Of a DNA stretch of 64,000 nucleotides, positions 1 through 8,285 are shown in pieces. The DNA lies in assembly GCF_025677645.1 (NCBI RefSeq), contig NZ_CP106879.1, positions 1,488,001 through 1,552,000 on the forward strand. The letters are read 5' to 3'. The stretch's first letter is position 1. Every line of letters begins with the position of its first letter. Source of the DNA: Curtobacterium poinsettiae (lineage in GTDB: Bacteria; Actinomycetota; Actinomycetes; Actinomycetales; Microbacteriaceae). Below the pieces are notes generated by a model, which saw only the letters and a list, made by a program, of their open reading frames with translations, was not told the DNA's origin and did no database searches. The position numbers and the translations under genes were made by a program.

Positions 1-1685
1 ACGACCTGACCGCGGCCTTCCGGGCCTCGGTGGCCGCCGGGGAGCACGGGTCGATCGTCGACGCCCTCGACTTCGTCGCGACCGCACCCGACGAGCACGG
101 CGCGCTCGAGGGCATCACCGCCGCCGGGCGCAGCCGGATGCGTGCGCTCGGCGGGCAGCTCGCGATGCTCCGCTCACGCGCGGGGAGCGACCTGGTCGAC
201 TTCGTGACGCTCGTCGTGCAGGAGATGCGACTCGACATCGAGGTCGCCGCGCACGAACAGGGCAGCGGCGCCTACCTCGACGCCTTCATCGACGAACTCG
301 CCGGCTTCGTCTCGACCGACGACCGCGCCGACCTCGGTTCGTTCCTCGGGTGGATCGACGCCGCAGCCCGGCGTGACGACATGGGTCCGCGTTCCGAGGA
401 GCCCGAGGCCGGGACCGTGCAGATCCTGACGATCCACGGGTCCAAGGGGCTGGAGTGGGACGCCGTCGCGGTGCCCCGGATGGTCGAGGGCGGGCTGCCG
501 GCGCGTCCGCAGGAGGGCTCGTCCGGTTGGCTCGGGTTCGGCCGACTGCCGTACGAGTTCCGCGGGGACGCCGCCGAGCTGCCGCGACTCGCGTGGCGCG
601 GGCAGGAGACCCAGAAGGACGTCACCACGGCGATCGACGCCTTCAAGGAACAGGTGAAGGCCCGCAACGAAGACGAGGAGCGCCGGCTCACCTACGTCGC
701 CCTGACCCGTGCCAAGCACGACCTGCTGGTGTCCGGCTCCTTCTGGGCCGGCGGGGTCCGACCCACCGAGCCGAGCCGCTACCTGCGCGACCTGGTGGAC
801 GCCGGCGTCATCGACGGTGCTGCGATCCCCGAGACGACGGTGCACGACGAGAACCCGATGGGGGAGAGCGGCGCGACCCAGACCTGGCCGCACGTGCCGT
901 TCGGGCAGCGCGCGCCGCGGGTCCTGGCCGCGGCGGAGCGGGTGCGGAACGCGAACCCCGGCGCTGCGGGGCGCTTCGCTGCCGACATCGACCTCCTGCT
1001 CGCCGAACGGCACGCCACCCGGAACGCGAAGCACGCGGTCGCCGTCCCGCACCGGGTGCCGGCCTCGGGCTTCAAGGACTACCTGACCGAACCCGACTCG
1101 GTCGCCGAGCGGCTCCGCCGGCCGATGCCGGAGCGACCGTACCGCGCAACCCGGCTCGGCACGCTCTTCCACCAGTGGGTGGAACAGCGGGCGCAGAGCG
1201 GCGGCGCGCTCGAGACGCTCGACGTGTGGGACGGGGAGCTCGACCTCGATGCCGACGACCTCGCCGACGCGTCGCCAGACGCCGTGGTCACCGACGACGA
1301 CGCCCGTCGACTGGCGGACTTCCAGGCGACGTTCGCCCTCTCCCGGTGGGCTGGGCTGACACCGATCGAGGTCGAGCGGGAGATCCACATCCCGTTCCTC
1401 GGGCACAGTGTGGTCTGCAAGCTGGACGCCGTGTACGAGATCGACGGACGCGCCGAGGTCGTCGACTGGAAGACGGGCAAGGCGCCGTCGGGCGCGGACG
1501 ACCTGGCCCGCCGAACGCTGCAGCTCGCGCTGTACCGCGTCGCCTACGCCGAGTTCACCGGGCGACCGCTCGACCAGGTCGACGCGGTGTTCTACTTCGT
1601 CGCCGACGACCTCGAGGTCCGTCCGACCGAGCTGCTCGACCGCGCCGGACTCGAGCGTGCGTGGGCCGAGGCCATCGGCAGCTGA
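1..1685 (+). CDS. AdnB-like UvrD/Rep helicase with RecB-type nuclease domain (5' partial)
   Basis: The reading frame is open to the left edge, so the start and helicase motifs I-III lie outside the window. What remains (about 560 residues) holds late SF1A motifs (TIHGSKGLEWD near residue 145, LTYVALTRAKHDLL near residue 235) and then a C-terminal PD-(D/E)XK nuclease of the RecB/Cas4 kind (VVDWKTGK near residue 490, followed by QLALYR). Actinobacterial AdnAB complexes resect double-strand breaks and have a nuclease on both subunits. A following nudC-uvrD2 block matches the mycobacterial order, where adnB is the second adn gene. AdnB rather than AdnA is therefore inferred from context. A repeat-rich convergent spacer follows the stop. 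Confidence 0.8.
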   Translation, partial: DLTAAFRASVAAGEHGSIVDALDFVATAPDEHGALEGITAAGRSRMRALGGQLAMLRSRAGSDLVDFVTLVVQEMRLDIEVAAHEQGSGAYLDAFIDELAGFVSTDDRADLGSFLGWIDAAARRDDMGPRSEEPEAGTVQILTIHGSKGLEWDAVAVPRMVEGGLPARPQEGSSGWLGFGRLPYEFRGDAAELPRLAWRGQETQKDVTTAIDAFKEQVKARNEDEERRLTYVALTRAKHDLLVSGSFWAGGVRPTEPSRYLRDLVDAGVIDGAAIPETTVHDENPMGESGATQTWPHVPFGQRAPRVLAAAERVRNANPGAAGRFAADIDLLLAERHATRNAKHAVAVPHRVPASGFKDYLTEPDSVAERLRRPMPERPYRATRLGTLFHQWVEQRAQSGGALETLDVWDGELDLDADDLADASPDAVVTDDDARRLADFQATFALSRWAGLTPIEVEREIHIPFLGHSVVCKLDAVYEIDGRAEVVDWKTGKAPSGADDLARRTLQLALYRVAYAEFTGRPLDQVDAVFYFVADDLEVRPTELLDRAGLERAWAEAIGS

Positions 1686-1707
1686 TCCCCCCTGCGTCAC
1701 GCGGGTG

Positions 1708-1850
1708 GCGCGTCGCGCCCGTCCTGTACCGCGCCCGTGTCGCGCTGCGCCCGCGTCGTGTTCCGCCCATGTCGCGCTACGCCCCGCGTCGCGCAGGGCC
1801 CGTGTCGAGTCGCGCCCGTGTCGGGTCGTGCCCGTGTCGTGCTCCGCCCT
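1708..1850. repeat. Degenerate tandem repeat, about 16 bp period
   Basis: About eight imperfect copies of a unit resembling CGCGCCCGTGTCG follow the helicase stop. This belongs to the only stretch above 300 bp without a gene (1686-2092). The rest of that stretch holds a hairpin at 1849-1893, an inverted repeat at 1931-2038 and a 15-bp triplet at 2046-2090. No plausible gene was seen on either strand. Confidence 0.6.
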
Positions 1851-1893
1851 GGAGGCCCGGTGCGGGTCCGCCCTGCCGGCACCCGGCCTCCAG
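1849..1893. repeat. GGAGGCCCG-family palindrome (copy 1)
   Basis: The arms CTGGAGGCCCGGTGC and GCACCCGGCCTCCAG pair over 15 bp with one mismatch around a 15-nt centre. The copy lies between convergent genes and could act as a bidirectional terminator, but there is no U-tract. The same core recurs in later hairpins. Confidence 0.75.
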
Positions 1894-1930
1894 GCGGTCG
1901 CGCCAGGTGCCCGGGCGGCGGCCGGGACCG

Positions 1931-2038
1931 GTCACCACTCCCCGCAGGACGCACAGCGAGTGGTCACAGACCGTCGGGCGGCCGCGCTGGGACCGACGAG
2001 TCATGACCCCTCGGCGGAACTGAGCGGGGAGTCGTGAC
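1931..2038. repeat. Spaced inverted repeat with GTCACNACTCCCCGC arms
   Basis: The 15-nt arms at 1931-1945 and 2024-2038 are complementary with one mismatch and are separated by 78 nt. They lie in the spacer between the helicase and the phosphotransferase-like gene. Function is unknown. Confidence 0.6.
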
Positions 2039-2045
2039 CGCCGTG

Positions 2046-2090
2046 CGTGGAACGAGACAGCGTGGAACGAGACGGCGTGGAACGAGACGG
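2046..2090. repeat. Tandem repeat, three copies of a 15-mer
   Basis: Three consecutive copies of CGTGGAACGAGACGG (one substitution in the first) end 2 bp before the stop codon of the minus-strand phosphotransferase-like gene. Confidence 0.85.
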
Positions 2091-2092
2091 CG

Positions 2093-3091
2093 TCAGCCGT
2101 GGCGGCGTTCGGTGGAGGACAACAGCTGCTCCACCTCGCCGATCTCCATCGTCTCGGGTGACACCGACTGCAGCGGTTCCGCACTCGGGGCGTGCACGGC
2201 GTCGACCAGGCGGTGCATCATCGCGACGGCATCGTCGACGACCTCGGTGCTCTTCGCCTGCACGCCGTGGAGCAGCCAGTGCGCCGTCTCGAGTTCGTGG
2301 TGCACGCGTGCACGCTGTGCGAGCTGGCGGTCGCGTCCGCCGCCGTTCGCCTCGTAGGCGCTGAGGACGGTGTCGAAGGCATCGCGGCGGCCGGCGAGCA
2401 CCCAGGCGAGGTCCTTCGCCGGGTCGCCGAGCCGCAGCTCGCCCCAGTCGAGGACCCCGGTCACCGCGTCGCCGTCGACCAGCAGGGCGCCGGTGCCGAG
2501 CGACCCGTGCACGACGGTCGGTGTGAACTGCCAGAGCTGCTGGTCGCGAGCGGCACCCTCCCAGCGTTCGACGAGCGCGGCGGGGACGAGCTTGGTCGCC
2601 ACGGCGCGGTCCATCACCGAGACGGCGGACCGGAGTACCTCGAACGGCGTGAGCGACGGCAGGCCGGCGTCGGAGACGAAGCTCGTCGGCAGCTGGTGGA
2701 TCGAGGCGACGGCACGGCCGACGCTGGTGGCGAGGTCGGGGCGCTCGACCAGCGAGGCGAGGGTCGGGTGAGCCCCGGCCAGTCGGGTCGTGACGATGGC
2801 GCGCGTCGACCCGATCGGCGCCTGGCCGCGGTACTCGGCGACGCCGAACGGCAGACGCGTGCGGATGCCGGCGCTCAGCGCACGGATGGCGACGAGGTCG
2901 GCCGACTGCCGCGCTTCGGCGCGCTGGTTCCGGGGGCGGCGGATGACGATCTCGGTGCCGTCGGCGTCGCGGAGGAGCGCCGACTCGTAGTCGCCGGCCG
3001 CGGCCGAGCCGAGCGTGCGCGTGCCCGTGACGAGGAGACCGGGAACGGCCGTCGTCGCCAACGCGGCTAGAGTGAACTGGGATCCCGCCAT
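2093..3091 (-). CDS. Aminoglycoside/macrolide phosphotransferase-fold protein, probable pseudokinase
   Basis: A 332-residue protein with the APH kinase fold. The C-lobe is recognisable from VVHGSLGTGALLVDG followed by DWGELRLGDPAKDLAW. The DWGE element supplies the usual metal-binding Asp. The Brenner motif, normally HGDxxxxN, reads HGSLGTGA, so both the catalytic Asp and the Asn are replaced. The N-lobe strand expected to hold the ATP-binding Lys reads EIVIRRPR. This argues for loss of kinase activity, or a non-canonical one. The start at MAGSQF is chosen because a longer frame has an atypical N-terminus. A TACCCT hexamer lies 7 nt upstream. The spacer itself reads GAGGGGC, so a weak ribosome site cannot be excluded. 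Confidence 0.75.
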   Translation of the reverse strand: MAGSQFTLAALATTAVPGLLVTGTRTLGSAAAGDYESALLRDADGTEIVIRRPRNQRAEARQSADLVAIRALSAGIRTRLPFGVAEYRGQAPIGSTRAIVTTRLAGAHPTLASLVERPDLATSVGRAVASIHQLPTSFVSDAGLPSLTPFEVLRSAVSVMDRAVATKLVPAALVERWEGAARDQQLWQFTPTVVHGSLGTGALLVDGDAVTGVLDWGELRLGDPAKDLAWVLAGRRDAFDTVLSAYEANGGGRDRQLAQRARVHHELETAHWLLHGVQAKSTEVVDDAVAMMHRLVDAVHAPSAEPLQSVSPETMEIGEVEQLLSSTERRHG

Positions 3092-3098
3092 GCCCCTC

Positions 3099-3104
3099 AG
3101 GGTA
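3099..3104 (-). promoter_or_regulatory. Candidate leaderless -10 box TACCCT
   Basis: TACCCT lies 7 nt before the ATG of the phosphotransferase-fold gene. Transcription would then begin at or next to the start codon. Seen in sequence only. Confidence 0.45.
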
Positions 3105-3207
3105 GGCGCGTGAGCCGTGCACGGCTGCACGCCACGCTGTTCGGCGGCCCGCACGCCCACCGCACGTCTCCTGCACGTCCGTACCCGATCCGAGGAGCTC
3201 TCCCGCC

Positions 3208-4143
3208 GTGACCGTCGAGTTCGCCGCCCGGCTCCCGCTCTCCCGCAACGAACTCGACCGCGACGCCGAGTTCCGCACGACCGACGACGTCGAGCGCGTC
3301 CTGCGCGATGACGAACACACCCGGTACCTGCCGGTGCGTGGTGCCGAGATGCTCCGGAACGCCGACGGCACCCTGCGCTTCGTGACCGCGCCGGAGATCC
3401 CGGTCGACACCGTGACCCTGTACCTCGGCCGTGCGGTGTCGGACGCCGCCGACGCCCCGGCGGGTACCCGCTTCGTCGCCGCCCTGATCGACAGTGCGAC
3501 GGCGACCGCCATCGAACCCGACGACGACGCCTGGCAGAGCCTCCGGATGTTCGGCACCGAGCTCTCGCCGCGCGACCAGGGCCTGGCGGTCGAAGCCGTC
3601 GCGATGGCCAACTGGCACGCCGTGCACGGCTTCTCGCCGCGCACCGGGTCGCCCACCGCCGTCGTGAGCGGCGGATGGGTCCGCCGCGACCCCGAGGGGC
3701 ACGATCTCTTCCCGCGCACGGACGCGGCGATCATCGTCGGGGTCGTCGACGCCGACGACCGGATCCTGCTCGGTTCCAACGCCGCCTGGGACGCCGACCG
3801 GTACTCGCTGCTGGCCGGGTTCGTCGAGCCGGGGGAGTCGCTCGAGGACGCCGTCCGTCGCGAGGTCTGGGAAGAGTCCGGCGTCCGCGTCGAGGAGCCC
3901 GAGTACCTCGGCTCGCAGCCGTGGCCGTTCCCCGCGTCGCTGATGGTGGGCTTCCGTGCCCGCGCAGTCGGCGGTGACCCCACGACCGCCCGCCCCGACG
4001 GCGTGGAGATCCTGGACGTCCGGTGGTTCTCGCGCGACGAGATCCGCGAGCGCGCCGGCGACACCCTGCTGCTGCCGGGACGCACCTCGATCGCCCGCGC
4101 CATCATCGAGGAGTGGTACGGCGGGCCGCTGGACCTGCCGTGA
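3208..4143 (+). CDS. nudC: NAD(H) pyrophosphatase, NudC-type Nudix hydrolase
   Basis: A 311-residue NudC homologue. NudC cleaves NAD(H) to NMN(H) and AMP and removes NAD caps from RNA. The Nudix box is intact (GFVEPGESLEDAVRREVWEE, residues about 204-223). The NudC signature SQPWPFPAS follows. The usual zinc-ribbon cysteines are absent: the segment expected to read FCPxCG is FSPRTG. The fold must therefore be stabilised without zinc. GTG start with GAGGAG about 10 nt upstream. The stop overlaps the helicase start (GTGA), so the two genes are co-transcribed, as in mycobacteria. Confidence 0.93.
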   Translation: MTVEFAARLPLSRNELDRDAEFRTTDDVERVLRDDEHTRYLPVRGAEMLRNADGTLRFVTAPEIPVDTVTLYLGRAVSDAADAPAGTRFVAALIDSATATAIEPDDDAWQSLRMFGTELSPRDQGLAVEAVAMANWHAVHGFSPRTGSPTAVVSGGWVRRDPEGHDLFPRTDAAIIVGVVDADDRILLGSNAAWDADRYSLLAGFVEPGESLEDAVRREVWEESGVRVEEPEYLGSQPWPFPASLMVGFRARAVGGDPTTARPDGVEILDVRWFSRDEIRERAGDTLLLPGRTSIARAIIEEWYGGPLDLP

Positions 4144-5906
4144 GTGCCGCCGGTCCGCGCGCCGCAACGGGCGCAGGGGCGGTCGAGCCCCGGCCGCCGT
4201 CGCCCGACGAACTGCTCGCCGCGCTCGACGCCGAGCAGCGGGCGGTCGCCCGCACCCTGCTCGGTCCGGTCGCGGTGCTCGCCGGCGCCGGGACGGGCAA
4301 GACCCGTGCGATCACGCACCGGATCGCCTACGGCGTCGCCACCGGGACCTACGCCCCGAACCACGTCCTCGCGCTGACCTTCACGACCCGTGCCGCCGGC
4401 GAGCTGCGGTCGCGCCTGCGCGCGCTCGGGGCCGGGACGGTCCAGGCGCGCACCTTCCACGCCGCCGCGATGGCGCAGCTCAGCTACTTCTGGCCGGACA
4501 CCGTCGGCGGGCACGCCCCGAAGATCGTCGAGTCCAAGGGGCGGATGATCGCCCACGCCGCGGACACGGTCGGCATGCACGTCGACACCCCGGTGCTCCG
4601 CGACCTGGCCGCCGAGGTCGAGTGGCGCAAGGTGCAGATGCTCTCGCTCGACGAGTACGAGGCCGCCGCCGCCGACCGGGTGATGCCGCGCGACACCACA
4701 CCGCGCCGGGTCATCGACCTGATGAAGGCGTACGAGCGACTGAAGGACGACCGGCGGCAGCTCGACTTCGAGGACGTCCTGCTGGCGACCCTCGGCATGG
4801 TCGAGTCCGAGCCCCGCGTGGCGTCGTACGTGCGGCAGCAGTACCGGTTCTTCGTCGTCGACGAGTACCAGGACGTCTCGCCCGTCCAGCACGACCTGCT
4901 GCGCGCCTGGCTGGGCGGCCGGGACGACCTGTGCGTGGTCGGGGACGCCAGTCAGACCATCTACTCGTTCGCCGGCGCCTCGAGCGACTACCTGCTCGGG
5001 TTCGGGTCGGAGTTCCCACGCGGGTCGGTCCTGCGCCTCGAGCGGAACTACCGCTCCACTCGCGAGGTCGTGTCCGCTGCCAACACGCTGATGCGCGGCC
5101 AGCCCGGCGCGCTCGACCTGGTGGCCCAGAGCCAGGAACCGGGCCCGGAGCCGGTCGTGCTGGCCTGCGTCCACGACGGCGACGAGGCACAGACCATCGC
5201 CCGGCGCATCGCCGAGGTCATCGGGGCCGGAGCGTCCTACGGGGACTGCGCCGTGCTCTTCCGCGTCGGGGCGCAGTCCGCCGCGCTCGAGTCCGCGCTC
5301 GGCCGGAACGGCATCCCGTACCGCGTGCAGGGAGGCACCCGGTTCTTCAACCGCCCGGAGGTCAAGCTCGCCGTCCACCACATGCGCGGCGAGGCGATCC
5401 GGCAGACCGACGACGAGCTGACCCGACGGGTCCGGCTGGTGCTGCAGGTCAGCGGTTGGACGGAGACACCGCCGGAGGGCACCGGCGCAGTGCGCGAGCA
5501 GTGGGAAGCGCTGCAGGCGATCATGGGCCTGGCCGAGGACGCCCCCGCCGGCACGACGATGCAGCAGTTCACCCAGGACCTGGTGGACCGTGCGGCGACG
5601 CACCACGAGCCCGAGGTCGACGCCGTCACGCTCGCGACGCTGCACTCGTCGAAGGGTCTGGAGTGGCCGCACGTGGTCATCGCCGGCGCCGCCGAGGGGC
5701 TCCTGCCGATCTCGCACGCGTCGACCGACACCGAGGTGGACGAGGAACGACGCCTGTTCTACGTCGGGCTGACCCGAGCCCGCCGATCCGTCACGATCAC
5801 GTGGTCGCAACAGGGCTCCACGCGTGGGGGAGCCCGGGCTCCGAGTCGGTTCCTGGCAGCGCTCGGCACGCGCACCGCGGATGGGGCCGGACCGGCGAAC
5901 GGCTGA
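4140..5906 (+). CDS. uvrD2: UvrD2-type SF1A DNA helicase
   Basis: A 588-residue ATP-dependent 3'-5' helicase. It has Walker A GAGTGKTR near residue 50, motif II DEYQDVSP near residue 241, ATLHSSKGLEW near residue 500 and motif VI YVGLTRARRSV near residue 541. The GTG at 4140 overlaps the nudC stop and is preferred over upstream in-frame codons inside nudC. Mycobacterial UvrD2 has a C-terminal HRDC domain and a tetra-cysteine segment. This protein ends about 45 residues after motif VI, so both are missing. The last 110 bp overlap the 3' end of the opposite-strand ThiF-like gene. Confidence 0.9.
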   Translation: MSAAGPRAATGAGAVEPRPPSPDELLAALDAEQRAVARTLLGPVAVLAGAGTGKTRAITHRIAYGVATGTYAPNHVLALTFTTRAAGELRSRLRALGAGTVQARTFHAAAMAQLSYFWPDTVGGHAPKIVESKGRMIAHAADTVGMHVDTPVLRDLAAEVEWRKVQMLSLDEYEAAAADRVMPRDTTPRRVIDLMKAYERLKDDRRQLDFEDVLLATLGMVESEPRVASYVRQQYRFFVVDEYQDVSPVQHDLLRAWLGGRDDLCVVGDASQTIYSFAGASSDYLLGFGSEFPRGSVLRLERNYRSTREVVSAANTLMRGQPGALDLVAQSQEPGPEPVVLACVHDGDEAQTIARRIAEVIGAGASYGDCAVLFRVGAQSAALESALGRNGIPYRVQGGTRFFNRPEVKLAVHHMRGEAIRQTDDELTRRVRLVLQVSGWTETPPEGTGAVREQWEALQAIMGLAEDAPAGTTMQQFTQDLVDRAATHHEPEVDAVTLATLHSSKGLEWPHVVIAGAAEGLLPISHASTDTEVDEERRLFYVGLTRARRSVTITWSQQGSTRGGARAPSRFLAALGTRTADGAGPANG

Positions 5907-6654
5907 CCGACAGGTCGTCGCGCTCGAAGACGAGCTGGTCGGGCTCGGCCAGTTGCGTCCGGAGCGGGAGCCGTTCCAGCAGCATCCGCGTCGTGGCGGC
6001 GGCCACCGCCGCTGCTCGCCACGGCGACAGCGGTGCGGGGTGCCGCCCCCACACCTGGGCGGCGATCGCCGGCCAGGCCGGGTCGTCGTCGACGCGTGCG
6101 TACTCAGCGCACTGGAGGCACGGCCCGGCTCCCGGCACGACGAACGGACCGAGACGGACGCGTCCGTCCCCGACGACGACCGCCAGGTGCGGCACGCCCC
6201 GGCGGGTCCACGCGGCGCGGAGCGCCGGATCGACGACGTGGTCGGCCACCACCACGGCGAGGCGCGGTTCGGGCTCGGGCAACGCGATCGGGCCCCCGGC
6301 GGGCGCGGTGGTGCGACTGACCGTCACACCCTCGCCGGAGAGGAACGTCGCCACGATGTCGGCGAGGACACCGTCGCCGTGCACCTCGATGCGTTCGAGC
6401 GGCTCGGGCAGGACCTCGACCACCGCGGGCGACGCCGCACCGAGCACACCCGCAGCACGTTCCGGCGAGCACCCCGACGCGGCCGCCAGGCCTGCCAGCA
6501 CGTCGTGGCCGGTCTCTCGTCGCAGGCCGTCGAGGAAACGCTCTTCCCCCGTGGTGGGCACCGCGACGACGGCGCGTGGAGGATCGACCCCGAGCTGGAC
6601 CGTGGCGGGGTCACGCCAGACGAACTCGAGCGTCGGATCGATGCGGATGCCCAT
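5797..6654 (-). CDS. ThiF/YcaO-cyclodehydratase-partner-like protein (E1-like fold)
   Basis: A 285-residue protein resembling the ThiF-like, leader-binding C proteins of TOMM (azole peptide) clusters and the conserved hypothetical next to uvrD2 in other actinobacteria. A degenerate nucleotide-binding turn (VHGDGVLAD) lies near residue 93. The segment PGAGPCLQCAEYARVDDDP supplies a CxxC near residue 185. A terminal HPRCACR supplies a CxC, together forming a four-cysteine zinc site. No YcaO gene or precursor peptide is nearby, so azole peptide synthesis is not implied. The upstream hexamer is CACCGT, 6 nt from the ATG, with no clear Shine-Dalgarno. The gene converges on uvrD2 with a 110-bp overlap. 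Confidence 0.72.
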   Translation of the reverse strand: MGIRIDPTLEFVWRDPATVQLGVDPPRAVVAVPTTGEERFLDGLRRETGHDVLAGLAAASGCSPERAAGVLGAASPAVVEVLPEPLERIEVHGDGVLADIVATFLSGEGVTVSRTTAPAGGPIALPEPEPRLAVVVADHVVDPALRAAWTRRGVPHLAVVVGDGRVRLGPFVVPGAGPCLQCAEYARVDDDPAWPAIAAQVWGRHPAPLSPWRAAAVAAATTRMLLERLPLRTQLAEPDQLVFERDDLSVSRSPVRPHPRCACRALPGTDSEPGLPHAWSPVATT

Positions 6655-6714
6655 GACCCAACGGTGCCGGAGTGCGCGGCACGTGTGGGGTCACCAGGGG
6701 CATCTGTGGAGAAC

Positions 6715-8133
6715 TCAGCGGGGCTGGTCGCCCGTGTCGTTCCCCGGCTCGTCGTCCGCTCCACCCTCGGGGTCGTCCGCCACACGGCCGGACTCGTCCT
6801 CGTGCGGGCGCGCACCCGTCGAGTCGTTCAACAGGTCCTCGAGGGCCCTGTCGAACGCGTCGTCCTCGTCGCTCTGGGACGGATTCCGCAGCCGTGCGAC
6901 GAGGGCATCGGGTGCGTCGACGTCGTCCGAGGTCGGCACGAGGTCGAAGTGCGACCAGAGGGCGTCGCGCTGTTCGGCGCCGAGCTCGTCGGTCACCCGC
7001 TGCCACATCGCCGCGGCCTCACGCAGACGACGTGGACGCAGCTCGAGGCCGACGAGTGTGGCGAACGCCGACTCGGCCGGGCCACCGGCCGCACGGCGGC
7101 GGCGCACCATCTCGGCGATCGCCCCGGCCTTGGGGAGACGGACGGTGGCGGCAGCGGTGACCGTGTCGACCCAGCCCTCCACCAGGGCGAGCATCGTCTC
7201 GAGCCGGGCGAGTGCGGCGTCCTGCTCAGCGGTGCGCGGCGGGATGAGGGCACCCGAGGCGAGTGCGTCGCGCAGTTGCTCCTGGTTGGTCGGGTCGATG
7301 TCGGCCGCGAGTTCCTCGACGCGGTCGAAGGGGATGTGGATGCCCCGCGCGTAGTCCGTGATCGACGAGATGATGTGCAGTCGCAGCCACCGTGCCGACC
7401 GGAAGAGCCGGGCGTGGGCGAGTTCGCGGACCGCGAGGTAGATGCGGACCTCGTCCTCGGAGACATCGAGGCCCTCGGCGAACTCGGCGACGTTCTGGGG
7501 CAGGAGTGCTGCGACCTGCTCGTCGAGGAGCGGCACGCCGACGTCACCGCCGGACACGACCTCCTTCGACAGCTGCCCGACGACCTGGCCGAGCTGGATC
7601 GCGAACAGCGCCCCGCCGATGCCGCGCATCGCCTTCGAGACGTCGCCGAGCATCGCCTTGAGCTGCTCGGGAGCACGCTGGTCGATCGCCTCGGTCAGGG
7701 CATCGGCGATGCTGAAGGCCACCGGCTCGGCGATCTGCGTCCACACCGGGACGGTCGCCTTGGCCCACTGCTCACGCGTGTACAGACTCGGGGTCGCGGT
7801 CAGTTCGGCGACCGTCGTGACCTCGTCGAGCCACAATGCGGCGACCTGGAACGCCTGGTCGGCGGCCTGCGAGGTGGCCGGGTCGACGGGGTGGCCGCCG
7901 TCCCGAGCGATCGCGGTGGCGCGTTCGGCGGTGGCCGAGAAGTCGATGCCGTCACCGCCGGACTGCGCGGCGCGCTGGAGCTGGCTCATCAGGTTCGCCA
8001 CGGAGGCCGGGTCGTTCGGCAGACCGGCGGCACCGGCGAGCTGCGACGGGTCGATCTGCCCCTCGCCCGAGAGCAGCTTGCGCAGCATCTCCTGGAAGTC
8101 GTCGTCCGGCCCCGGCTGTGGTTCATCAGGCAT
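6715..8133 (-). CDS. Zinc-dependent metalloprotease family protein (DUF2342-like)
   Basis: A 472-residue protein of the actinobacterial family annotated as putative hydrolase/zinc-dependent metalloprotease, beside the PDZ-Lon gene as in mycobacteria. The conserved core ELAHARLFRSARWLRLHI lies near residue 235, where HExxH would be expected. Here the motif reads RELAH, so the first His is Arg and no HExxH is present anywhere. Peptidase activity is therefore doubtful. The C-terminal 50 residues are acidic and probably disordered. No Shine-Dalgarno precedes the ATG; TAGCGT lies 7 nt upstream, suggesting a leaderless message. Confidence 0.78.
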   Translation of the reverse strand: MPDEPQPGPDDDFQEMLRKLLSGEGQIDPSQLAGAAGLPNDPASVANLMSQLQRAAQSGGDGIDFSATAERATAIARDGGHPVDPATSQAADQAFQVAALWLDEVTTVAELTATPSLYTREQWAKATVPVWTQIAEPVAFSIADALTEAIDQRAPEQLKAMLGDVSKAMRGIGGALFAIQLGQVVGQLSKEVVSGGDVGVPLLDEQVAALLPQNVAEFAEGLDVSEDEVRIYLAVRELAHARLFRSARWLRLHIISSITDYARGIHIPFDRVEELAADIDPTNQEQLRDALASGALIPPRTAEQDAALARLETMLALVEGWVDTVTAAATVRLPKAGAIAEMVRRRRAAGGPAESAFATLVGLELRPRRLREAAAMWQRVTDELGAEQRDALWSHFDLVPTSDDVDAPDALVARLRNPSQSDEDDAFDRALEDLLNDSTGARPHEDESGRVADDPEGGADDEPGNDTGDQPR

Positions 8134-8140
8134 GCCGACT

Positions 8141-8146
8141 ACGCTA
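8141..8146 (-). promoter_or_regulatory. Candidate leaderless -10 box TAGCGT
   Basis: TAGCGT lies 7 nt before the ATG of the metalloprotease-family gene. No purine-rich ribosome site lies between. Confidence 0.55.
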
Positions 8147-8285
8147 ATCGCTGCTCACGGGGCCGCACCTGGGATGCCCCCGTGGGAACGCCCGGAGTGC
8201 TGCGCCCAGGGCGAACAGCCCCGTCGCGAGACGTGGGCGACCACCCTGCCGCCAGGCGCGGGTGCCCACCTCGGAAGGACCCCGC

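Noticed and set aside
2001..5810. A 1269-codon open frame on the minus strand opposite NudC and UvrD2
   Set aside because: It is low-complexity, His/Arg/Gly-rich antisense sequence of strongly supported plus-strand genes, typical of GC-rich DNA.
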